Shown here in pieces: positions 1 through 4,515 of a stretch of DNA of 8,044 bases. A program made the translations under genes and the position numbers. Location of the stretch: the NCBI GenBank assembly GCA_937910265.1, contig CALEPD010000185.1, positions 1 to 8,044 of the forward strand, written 5' to 3'. The DNA is from an uncultured Bacteroidales bacterium (GTDB taxonomy: Bacteria > Bacteroidota > Bacteroidia > Bacteroidales > P3). The number at the start of each line of letters is the position of its first letter. Positions within the stretch are counted from its first letter, which is position 1. A model generated the notes under the pieces. That model was not told the origin of the DNA and searched no databases. It was given only the letters and a program-made list of their open reading frames with translations.

Positions 1-2
1 CC

Positions 3-50
3 GCCTATGCCGAGGAGGATAAAGACGGGTATGCGATGCTCTTTGGCTAG
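3..50 (+). CDS. Possible C-terminal end of a convergent plus-strand gene (partial)
   Basis: Read in the frame starting at base 3, the left edge gives AYAEEDKDGYAMLFG and then TAG. The composition looks like real coding sequence, and no minus-strand gene accounts for bases 1-46. Its stop would overlap the stop of the minus-strand gene at 47-634 inside the palindrome CTAG (47-50). Only 15 residues are visible, so no family can be named. It could be chance reading in a spacer. Confidence 0.25.
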   Translation, partial: AYAEEDKDGYAMLFG

Positions 51-634
51 TACATACGCAGCAACCGTTTGTCCTCGGCCACCGTCCAGCGGTAGGGCTT
101 ATCTAGGGGTTCTGCTGCTTTCAGGTCGGTATTGTCGAGCAGATAAGGGATGTCGCTGCGTCCCGCCAGCAGGCCGAAGATACTGCCGTTGGGGTTGATA
201 TATCCGCAGACGATATGTTGTACCTGGCCGATGACCCATTGGTTGCGCAGGCGTGCCTCGAAGCCTTTGCCGTCGCTCTCCTCGCGTTGCAGCACGAGGA
301 CAAGCAGGCGGGTCTCTTTCAGCGCCTGCTCAATCTGCACGTTGTATGTGTTGCGGTGCCGAGGCTGCGAACACATTATTCCCAAATTAGTTGCAGTGAG
401 CAACTTGCCTGTCACCACCAGCACCGTTGGCACATGGCATACCAGCAGCGCTTTCAGCACCTCCTCTTCCAGCTCCGACGTGTTAAAGCACACCGCGCAC
501 TGCCACCTGTCGAACTCCTCCACCCACCGGAACACATTCTCATAGCACCCCAGCGGTGCCATCCGCGACGTAAGAAACAGCGTTTTCTCGCGTTGCCACA
601 AAGATTCGTTGCCGATGGTGCGGATGATGCGCAT
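47..634 (-). CDS. Small DprA-like (SLOG/Rossmann-type) protein
   Basis: This 195-aa protein resembles the short DprA-related proteins of Bacteroidota. Residues 17-31 (KTLFLTSRMAPLGCY) match the opening beta-strand and loop of that group (KTLFLCSR-type). A central hydrophobic strand, VPTVLVVTGK, lies near residues 68-77. Residues 109-115 (RLLVLVL), NQWVIGQVQHIVCGY (131-145) and the NGSI that follows match the usual strand, NRNQ-like helix and strand with a glycine turn. The fold is expected to bind a nucleotide or nucleic acid. Whether this short form takes part in DNA uptake is unknown, and it lacks the length of full DprA. The ATG follows the stop of the upstream frameshifted lipocalin by only 3 bases, so the two are probably co-transcribed. 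The stop overlaps a possible convergent gene at CTAG. The family call is from memory of sequence patterns and is moderate; a more distant Rossmann protein is possible. Confidence 0.6.
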   Translation of the reverse strand: MRIIRTIGNESLWQREKTLFLTSRMAPLGCYENVFRWVEEFDRWQCAVCFNTSELEEEVLKALLVCHVPTVLVVTGKLLTATNLGIMCSQPRHRNTYNVQIEQALKETRLLVLVLQREESDGKGFEARLRNQWVIGQVQHIVCGYINPNGSIFGLLAGRSDIPYLLDNTDLKAAEPLDKPYRWTVAEDKRLLRMY

Positions 635-637
635 GGG

Positions 638-1173
638 CTATTTCTGCTTCACCCAGATGAGCTTCGAGGTGTCGTAGCCGCGGCGCTGGGCTTCGGCGAG
701 GATGGTATTCAGTGTTTCCTGCGACAGCTCGGGGGTACGTGAGAGAATCCAAAGGTATTTGGCACTGCCGCTGCCGATGAGTGCCCATTGGTAGTCGGCG
801 TCGAGCAGCATCACGCGGTAGTCCGAGTAGAACGGACCGAAGAAGGAGACGCGCAGCACGGCGGCCTCGTCGGTGGTCTTGGCCTTGCCGTTGGAGGTCT
901 TTTGCTTGCCCTCCTTGATGCCGGTGTTGGCCACGGCAATCTTGCCGTCCTCGCCGAGAATTGCACCCTCGTCGAAGTTGATGCCGTATTTTGCAAGCGT
1001 TTTTATAAGTCCAGCCCGCGCTCGAAGTTATGGTCGAAACGAGCAATCTCGTACCAGTCGCCGAGGTAGCGCTGCAAGTCCAGCGCCGCCACGGGAGTAT
1101 TGTCAACCTTCTGCGCATTGCCGCACCCGGCAAACAAAATGGCGCAAATCGAAGCTAAAATGGTTTTCTTCAT
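638..1173 (-). pseudogene. Lipocalin (Blc-like), second copy, frameshifted
   Basis: This is a paralogue of the intact lipocalin at 3005-3511. The start reads MKKTILASICAILFAGCG, a signal peptide with a lipoprotein-type cysteine, then RYLGDWYEIARFDHNF, the GxW lipocalin motif. In-frame TAA follows RGLDL at about 1003-1005. The correct frame resumes one base away (IKTLAKYGINF...) and runs to LSRTP and the C-terminus KLIWVKQK. The lesion sits at a run of five A on the coding strand, so a one-base loss, or an assembly error there, would explain it. Repaired, the protein would be 178 aa, about ten longer than its sister. Over the last 75 residues the two copies agree at 64 positions. A truncated product of about 60 residues could not form the barrel. 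The start lies 12 bases after the stop of the 79-aa gene, so it sits at the end of that cassette's transcript. Lipocalins of this type bind lipids at the outer membrane. Confidence 0.85.
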
Positions 1174-1185
1174 AATGTTTTGTTT

Positions 1186-1425
1186 TTAAATGATTGATTT
1201 TTGCAGTGATTGTGTGATTTCCTGATAGAGTGCGTTCAACCCCAGCCACCAGTATTTGGTTTTTTCCTGTTCCAGCTTCGCGTAGACAGGCGAGGAATAG
1301 ACAATGTTAATGGCGGTGACCATATCATTGGCCACTCCATTCTGCAACAATCGGTCGGCCAGTTGTGCCACCTTGCTTGGAAGCAATAGATCCACATTGT
1401 CTTGGGTTATCTTGGGTTGGTTCAT
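1186..1425 (-). CDS. 79-aa hypothetical partner protein of the DUF3990 cassette
   Basis: I cannot assign this small soluble protein to a named family. It is predicted mostly helical and has no signal peptide or membrane segment. The middle reads AINIVYSSPVYAKLEQEKTK followed by YWWLG (about residues 38-62). A similar S-x-x-Y...L...E-x-TK-x-W pattern occurs, as I recall, in small proteins encoded beside DUF3990/DUF3791 genes. The start overlaps the DUF3990 stop in ATGA (1422-1425). Just upstream, at 1430-1439, is AAGGAGGTGA, a full-length Shine-Dalgarno match, which is unusual for Bacteroidota and decides this start. Strong coupling to the predicted ADP-ribosyltransferase suggests a partner, possibly an antitoxin or inhibitor; that role is inference from layout only. 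Confidence 0.75.
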   Translation of the reverse strand: MNQPKITQDNVDLLLPSKVAQLADRLLQNGVANDMVTAINIVYSSPVYAKLEQEKTKYWWLGLNALYQEITQSLQKSII

Positions 1426-1901
1426 AACGTCACCTCCTTGTTGCCATTATATTTAAGTGTGGCTAATGATTGCTCGGTATGGAACAGCAGTTGGTCTACC
1501 AGTTTGTATGTCTTCAGTCTACGGATAAGTTCGCGCTTGGTGATAATGCCCGACTCGTAGAGGTTGAAACTGAGATAAACATTATCATTGGCCACAGGCC
1601 CGGTTACGATGTCATAGTCGTGGTTGTAGTCCTGTACGGTTCGGTTGGCGTGCACAAAGTCAACCCACGACTCGCTGGCTGAGCGGAAACGCCGAGTCTT
1701 CAATCCTTTTTGCGGGGTATACTCATATTGGTTGATATAGCCGTGCGAAACATTGTTCTGTTCCATACGCAGTCTCACCCATCTGCGTGCCTGCAGAAGG
1801 CTGGTGGTGGTGTAGAACCCCGTGCCGAAGTCCAGCGGACGGTTGGCTTGGAGTATCTGTGGATGTTCCACTATTTCGAGGCTTCCGTGGTAGAGTATCA
1901 T
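1422..1901 (-). CDS. DUF3990 protein, predicted ADP-ribosyltransferase fold
   Basis: This 159-aa protein shows the DUF3990 hallmarks: YHGS at residues 4-7, RPLDFGTGFYTTT at 21-33, a tryptophan-containing SWVDFV at 78-83, YDIVTGPVANDNVY at 96-109, and a C-terminal DQLLFHTEQSL at 136-146. DUF3990 is grouped with the ADP-ribosyltransferase superfamily. HGS followed by GxGFYTT matches the H and Y motifs of PARP-like enzymes (HGS and GxxIYFA), making H5 and Y30 likely NAD-contacting residues. Q137 or E143 may be the third catalytic position. If active, it would use NAD+ to modify a cytoplasmic target that is unknown. There is no signal peptide. It overlaps both neighbours by ATGA (1898-1901 and 1422-1425), so the three products are probably made in fixed ratio. 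The layout fits a toxin or effector flanked by small partners; this is not demonstrated. The family call is firm and the biochemical role is inference. Confidence 0.85.
   Translation of the reverse strand: MILYHGSLEIVEHPQILQANRPLDFGTGFYTTTSLLQARRWVRLRMEQNNVSHGYINQYEYTPQKGLKTRRFRSASESWVDFVHANRTVQDYNHDYDIVTGPVANDNVYLSFNLYESGIITKRELIRRLKTYKLVDQLLFHTEQSLATLKYNGNKEVTL
1430..1439 (-). promoter_or_regulatory. Near-perfect Shine-Dalgarno for the 79-aa gene
   Basis: The coding-strand sequence AAGGAGGTGA lies 4 bases before the ATG at 1425 and inside the end of the DUF3990 gene, where it encodes part of its last residues. It complements the 16S rRNA 3' end almost completely. Together with the ATGA overlap it predicts strong translational coupling or reinitiation. 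Genes of Bacteroidota seldom carry such a site. Confidence 0.75.
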
Positions 1902-2116
1902 TGCTGATGGTGTTTTAGATATTCGTCAATCTCTCCCAGTATAATTTGTTCGCTTTGGGTATGCAGCACTTCATAATGCCCCAACAGGAAGTCAATCACC
2001 CCCCGCTGCAGAAACATCTGTTCCGTTTCTGCACCGCCCAACTTGTTAGCCTTCTTGTACTGTTCGATACAAAAAGAAACAAATTCTATCTTGGATTGTT
2101 GTTTAGGGTCGCACAT
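1898..2116 (-). CDS. DUF3791 family small protein
   Basis: A 72-aa soluble, probably helical protein. Its C-terminal half, GVIDFLLGHYEVLHTQSEQI followed by ILGEIDEYL, fits the DUF3791 pattern: a helix ending in Y-x-x-LHT, then a helix ending in D(I/E)xxYL. It opens with a helix containing FVSFCIEQYKKANKL. DUF3791 genes are commonly found next to DUF3990 genes, and here the stop overlaps the DUF3990 start in ATGA. It is the first gene of the trio. A 71-base gap separates it from DUF1295, the largest gap in this run of genes, so a promoter of its own is possible, although I see no clear Bacteroidota -7/-33 pair. Its function is unknown; by position it could be an antitoxin or chaperone-like partner of the ADP-ribosyltransferase-like protein. 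Confidence 0.78.
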   Translation of the reverse strand: MCDPKQQSKIEFVSFCIEQYKKANKLGGAETEQMFLQRGVIDFLLGHYEVLHTQSEQIILGEIDEYLKHHQQ

Positions 2117-2171
2117 ATTTCTTTTTCAGGCTATAACGCAATTATTCCGGTTCTCGTATATACATTATTAA

Positions 2172-2192
2172 CTTGAATTTAGGTTTTTCAAG
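2172..2192 (-). terminator. Weak inverted repeat at the DUF1295 stop
   Basis: CTTGAA and TTCAAG, six paired bases around a nine-base loop, span the DUF1295 stop codon. The stem is AT-rich and no U-run follows, so it may be a weak attenuator between DUF1295 and the DUF3791 trio, or chance. Confidence 0.2.
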
Positions 2193-2991
2193 CGCTGAGC
2201 CACTTGTGTTTTGCCACAGAATAGATTGGTAGGCCGGGAATGAGGATGGGGGTCTTTTTGACGTAGGTCTGGTACTCGGGGTCATTACCATAGACTTCGT
2301 TTTGGCGCAACTCCAGACGACGGGCACCGCTGAACATGACGTAGACGATGCCGATGTAGCCTATAGCGGCTATGAGCCACTGCCACACGGCGAAGCCTGC
2401 GCCGATGCCACTGAGCAGCACGCCGGTCCAGATAACCACCTCGCCCAGGTAGTTGGGGCAGCGAACGATACGGTAGAGACCTGTGTCGACGAATCGTTTG
2501 GGATTGCGCTTCTTGGCTGCGGACTTTTGTGCGTCGGCACCGGCTTCGAGCAGGATGCCGCAGAGAACAAATGCGGCGCCAATCCACGCCCACAGATCGC
2601 TGACCTCGCAGCCTGCCCGTGTGTTCATCAGGCGGAAAGCCACCGGGCTGACCTGCAGCACGTACAGTATGGCACAGAAGAGCCAGACCGCGATTACGAC
2701 GCCGACGGGTTTCCTCTTTTGCAACGATGGGTCGTAGAGGATTTTACGATAGGCTGCAGCTTTACGCTCGCGCACAAGCAGGTAGGTGCCCAAGCGGAAA
2801 CCGAAGACGAAGAGCAGCGCGCATAGCGCCACGGTGGATGCCGAGAGTTCGCTGCCGAACATCACCAGCATTGCGACCGAAAGCGCGACAATGCCGTAGC
2901 CGTAGCCCAGACTGAAGAAATAGATGAAATACTTCCAGCCCACGGCCGACACCGCGAGGGATACTGCAAGAAGGATAAGGAGTGTTGTCAT
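2188..2991 (-). CDS. DUF1295 integral membrane protein (steroid 5-alpha-reductase/ICMT-like fold)
   Basis: A 267-aa multi-pass inner-membrane protein. Hydrophobic segments appear near residues 1-18, 31-48, 52-72, 97-115, 133-152, 185-201 and 203-222. The family signature lies in the C-terminal half: KRFVDTGLYRIVRCPNYLGE at 165-184, where GLYRxxRxPNYxGE is the cofactor-binding motif shared with isoprenylcysteine methyltransferases and steroid reductases. A later basic and acidic segment, ARRLELRQ, and DPEYQTYVKKTP (237-248) also match the family's end. The reaction and substrate are unknown; a lipid is likely. The start is 13 bases after the lipocalin stop, implying co-transcription. In proteobacteria DUF1295 and lipocalin genes also occur together in lipid-modification clusters, as I recall, which supports a joint envelope role. 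No cyclopropane synthase is present in the window. Confidence 0.87.
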   Translation of the reverse strand: MTTLLILLAVSLAVSAVGWKYFIYFFSLGYGYGIVALSVAMLVMFGSELSASTVALCALLFVFGFRLGTYLLVRERKAAAYRKILYDPSLQKRKPVGVVIAVWLFCAILYVLQVSPVAFRLMNTRAGCEVSDLWAWIGAAFVLCGILLEAGADAQKSAAKKRNPKRFVDTGLYRIVRCPNYLGEVVIWTGVLLSGIGAGFAVWQWLIAAIGYIGIVYVMFSGARRLELRQNEVYGNDPEYQTYVKKTPILIPGLPIYSVAKHKWLSA

Positions 2992-3004
2992 AATGTGTTG
3001 TGTA

Positions 3005-3511
3005 TTACTTTTGTTTAACCCAGATGAGTTTCGAGGTGTCGTAGCCGCGGCGTTTTGCTTCGGCTAGAATTTTGTTCAGCGTTTCCTTCGGCAACTGTGG
3101 AGTGCGCGAAAGTATCCAGAGGTAGTCGGCACTGCTGCTGCCCACCAGCGCCCACTGGTAGTTGGCGTCGAGCATCATCACGCGGTAGTCGCTATAGAAC
3201 GGGCCGAAAAACGAGACGCGAAGCACAGCAGGAACATCGGTTGTTTTGGCCTTGCCGTCGGTTGTTTTGGCCTTGCCGTTCTTGATGGCGGTATTGGTCA
3301 CGGCAATGGTGCCGTTATCTTTCAAAGCATAGTTGGCCTTGCAATATTCCAGTCCGCGCTCGAACTTGTGGTCAAACCTGGCAATCTCGTACCAATCGCC
3401 CAGATATTTTCGAAGGTCGAATCCCTTGACAACCGAATTGTCCACCTTCTGGGCATAGCACGCTCCGGCAAACAGAACTGCCAAAAGCGATGCAAACATT
3501 GTTTTCTTCAT
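3005..3511 (-). CDS. Bacterial lipocalin (Blc-like), intact copy
   Basis: A 168-aa lipocalin. The N-terminus MKKTMFASLLAVLFAGACYA is an export signal. The first lipocalin motif, YLGDWYEIARFDHKFERGL, spans residues 36-54 with the invariant W40. RVSFFGPFYSDYRVMMLD (98-115) and YLWILSRTP (130-138) are typical of the Blc subgroup, which binds fatty acids or lysophospholipids at the outer membrane. Cleavage may occur after CYA by signal peptidase I, or at C18 as a lipoprotein, although AGAC is a poor lipobox. Residues 79-92 contain the heptad GKAKTTD twice, encoded by two identical 21-bp units (3237-3278). It leads an operon with DUF1295. A degraded paralogue lies at 638-1173. A 15-bp palindrome sits about 50 bases upstream of the start. 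Ligand and stress regulation cannot be read from the sequence. Confidence 0.94.
   Translation of the reverse strand: MKKTMFASLLAVLFAGACYAQKVDNSVVKGFDLRKYLGDWYEIARFDHKFERGLEYCKANYALKDNGTIAVTNTAIKNGKAKTTDGKAKTTDVPAVLRVSFFGPFYSDYRVMMLDANYQWALVGSSSADYLWILSRTPQLPKETLNKILAEAKRRGYDTSKLIWVKQK
3237..3278 (-). repeat. Perfect 21-bp tandem duplication inside the lipocalin gene
   Basis: Units 3237-3257 and 3258-3278 are identical (plus-strand unit begins TCGGTTGTTTTGG) and encode the heptapeptide GKAKTTD twice. The paralogue has a diverged version, GKQKTSN then GKAKTTD, so the two-unit arrangement is older, but the exact identity here suggests recent slippage or conversion. Confidence 0.9.
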
Positions 3512-3562
3512 AACCTGAATAGTATTAATTGTTTAACGCGAAGAAAACGAAATTATTGCCCC

Positions 3563-3577
3563 AAAGAATTATTCTTT
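3563..3577. promoter_or_regulatory. 15-bp AT-rich palindrome upstream of the lipocalin operon
   Basis: AAAGAAT-T-ATTCTTT is a perfect palindrome 52-66 bases before the lipocalin ATG, in the 104-bp gap between it and the PFOR relic. It could be an operator for a dimeric regulator or part of a weak terminator for upstream transcription. No convincing TAnnTTTG/-33 promoter was found beside it. Confidence 0.3.
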
Positions 3578-3594
3578 AGAGATTTTGATATAAT

Positions 3595-3633
3595 CTCACT
3601 CCATTTGATTTGATATTACGGGTGTTCGCAGCC
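3595..3633. repeat. 39-bp direct repeat, copy A
   Basis: This aligns without gaps to copy B at 3950-3988, with 30 of 39 bases identical, sharing CTCACT, CATTTGATTTGA and GGTGTTCG. It contains the stop codon of the PFOR-derived reading frame (3616-3618) and marks the downstream edge of that relic. Confidence 0.6.
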
Positions 3634-4062
3634 ATAGCAGGAGTACACCTCGGTGAAGAGGGCCTTGATTTCGGCGCTGCAGCAGTCGCTTTTGTTCTCC
3701 GCTTCGCTATCGGAATGTCCACTGAACATTCCTTCACATTCCTTCATGATGCGCTCCACGTGCTCGCGCATCTGGCGGGTTACGGTGGCCATACCGAGGC
3801 CGTGGTGTGCCGTCGGCTCGGCCGACAACTCGGCGTTGTCCTCAAAGAGCGAGTTGGCCCAGGCGGGACCGAAGCCGCTGCGGTAGTTCTTGCAGTAGGT
3901 GGTGGCAGGAGCCGAGCCGCCGTAGATGGAGGAGCAGCCCGTGGCGTTACTCACTTCATTTGATTTGAATAAAGCGGTGTTCGTGGCCTTTCGGCTGGCC
4001 ACCATCATCTGCTCGCCGAAGAGCTGGGTGATGCACTTGAGGTACGGGGTCTCGCCGCAGCA
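3616..4062 (-). pseudogene. nifJ: Pyruvate:ferredoxin oxidoreductase (PFOR) C-terminal relic
   Basis: The frame contains the thiamine-diphosphate-binding region of PFOR: CGETPYLKCITQLFGEQMMV, then NATGCSSIYGGSAPATTY and GPAWANSLFEDNAE, all near-invariant in the family, followed by a helical stretch ending SAEIKALFTEVYS. Intact PFOR has about 1,170-1,190 residues; only about 150 remain. Homology begins at about 4062; the open frame continues upstream to 4143 with no recognisable similarity. Between MMVA and NATG, where the family has no spacer, lies a 48-bp in-frame insertion (3949-3996, SRKATNTALFKSNEVS). The [4Fe-4S] ferredoxin domain, the earlier domains and the residues after NAE-GM are missing or rearranged; the closing TEVYS may come from the later LDTEVYSNTGG motif after an internal deletion. 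An active enzyme is not possible, though the open frame could still be translated. A product with a new role cannot be excluded. Confidence 0.82.
3950..3988. repeat. 39-bp direct repeat, copy B, within a 48-bp insertion in the PFOR relic
   Basis: This is the partner of the repeat at 3595-3633. It makes up most of the 48-bp insertion that separates two normally contiguous conserved PFOR motifs while keeping the frame open. Just beside it, GTGGCC and GGCCAC form an inverted repeat around TTTCGGCT (3983-4002). Confidence 0.6.
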
Positions 4063-4114
4063 GTATGACAAAATGGCAGGCATAAGAAATTGGCATAAGT
4101 TTTGCTGCATAGTA

Positions 4115-4203
4115 TTTCCCACGAAGGGAAACAAGCAGTCCAACTTGGATGTCTAACACGAAGACGAAGGACAAGTCTTCACAGCAACCTGAAAAGGACA
4201 GGT
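4115..4203. other. Cluster of four short inverted repeats before the GIY-YIG gene
   Basis: In 89 bases there are TTTCCC/GGGAAA (4115-4131), TCCAA/TTGGA (4139-4149), GAAGAC/GTCTTC (4160-4180) and ACCTG/CAGGT (4187-4203). The last encloses AAAAGGA, the likely ribosome-binding region of the gene at 4208, in its loop. Each stem is short and some are expected by chance, so this is only a candidate leader structure. Confidence 0.3.
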
Positions 4204-4207
4204 AATC

Positions 4208-4468
4208 ATGCCTATGAGCGAAAGAGATACTTACAAGTATGAACTTCGAGACGGAAACAAGGTGGTCTATGTTGGAATAACTAACGATATGACTCGTAGA
4301 GAACAGGAACATCGAGCTGAAGGTATGGAGTTTACAAGTATGACGCAAGTTGGTCGCAGAACCACAAGAGATGCCGCAAGCGAGTGGGAATCGGAAAGAA
4401 TTGCCACATATATGGGAACTCACAAGGGGCAGCGTCCGGAATATAACAAAAATGATTCCGGGAAATAA
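4208..4468 (+). CDS. Small GIY-YIG domain protein
   Basis: An 86-aa stand-alone GIY-YIG-type nuclease domain. KYELRDGNKVVYVGITN (residues 10-26) carries the two-strand motif, with YVG in place of YIG, followed by RREQEHR (30-36) with the candidate catalytic arginine R30 or R31. A helix with EWESERIATY (59-68) supplies the acidic metal ligand, and RPEYNK (76-81) matches the domain's conserved asparagine end. The domain occupies the whole protein, with no DNA-binding extension, as in small uncharacterised GIY-YIG proteins. Activity would be metal-dependent DNA or RNA cleavage, which is inferred. AGGA lies upstream; an alternative start is M3 at 4214. It is the only certain plus-strand gene. It is convergent with the restriction gene, sharing a hairpin between them, and lies next to the island boundary. 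It could be a defence nuclease, a repair factor or an element-encoded nuclease. Confidence 0.8.
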   Translation: MPMSERDTYKYELRDGNKVVYVGITNDMTRREQEHRAEGMEFTSMTQVGRRTTRDAASEWESERIATYMGTHKGQRPEYNKNDSGK

Positions 4469-4485
4469 TACACGTTATACTCTAA

Positions 4486-4515
4486 TTGGGGTGGTACAAA
4501 AATATGCCACCCCTA
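4486..4515. terminator. Bidirectional hairpin between convergent genes
   Basis: GGGGTGG (4488-4494) pairs perfectly with CCACCCC (4507-4513), extended inward by T-G and A-T. It lies 19 bases after the GIY-YIG stop and 2 bases after the endonuclease stop on the other strand. Flanks are AT-rich but without a strong U-run. It probably ends transcription in both directions. Confidence 0.65.

Noticed and set aside
994..1010. Programmed ribosomal frameshift in the lipocalin copy
   Set aside because: The required -1 shift would have to happen just before TAA, ahead of the A5 run, with no X-XXY-YYZ heptamer; ordinary mutation or sequencing error is simpler.
540..1133. Long minus-strand open frame of 197 aa across the broken lipocalin
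   Set aside because: It is arginine-rich out-of-frame translation of the lipocalin region, with no family motifs; the other two frames carry the recognisable lipocalin pieces.
2302..2826. Plus-strand open frame of 174 aa
   Set aside because: Antisense shadow of the DUF1295 gene, which has clear family motifs and membrane segments.
3956..4423. Minus-strand open frame of 155 aa
   Set aside because: Covers the antisense of the GIY-YIG gene and a wrong frame of the PFOR relic; no motif of its own.
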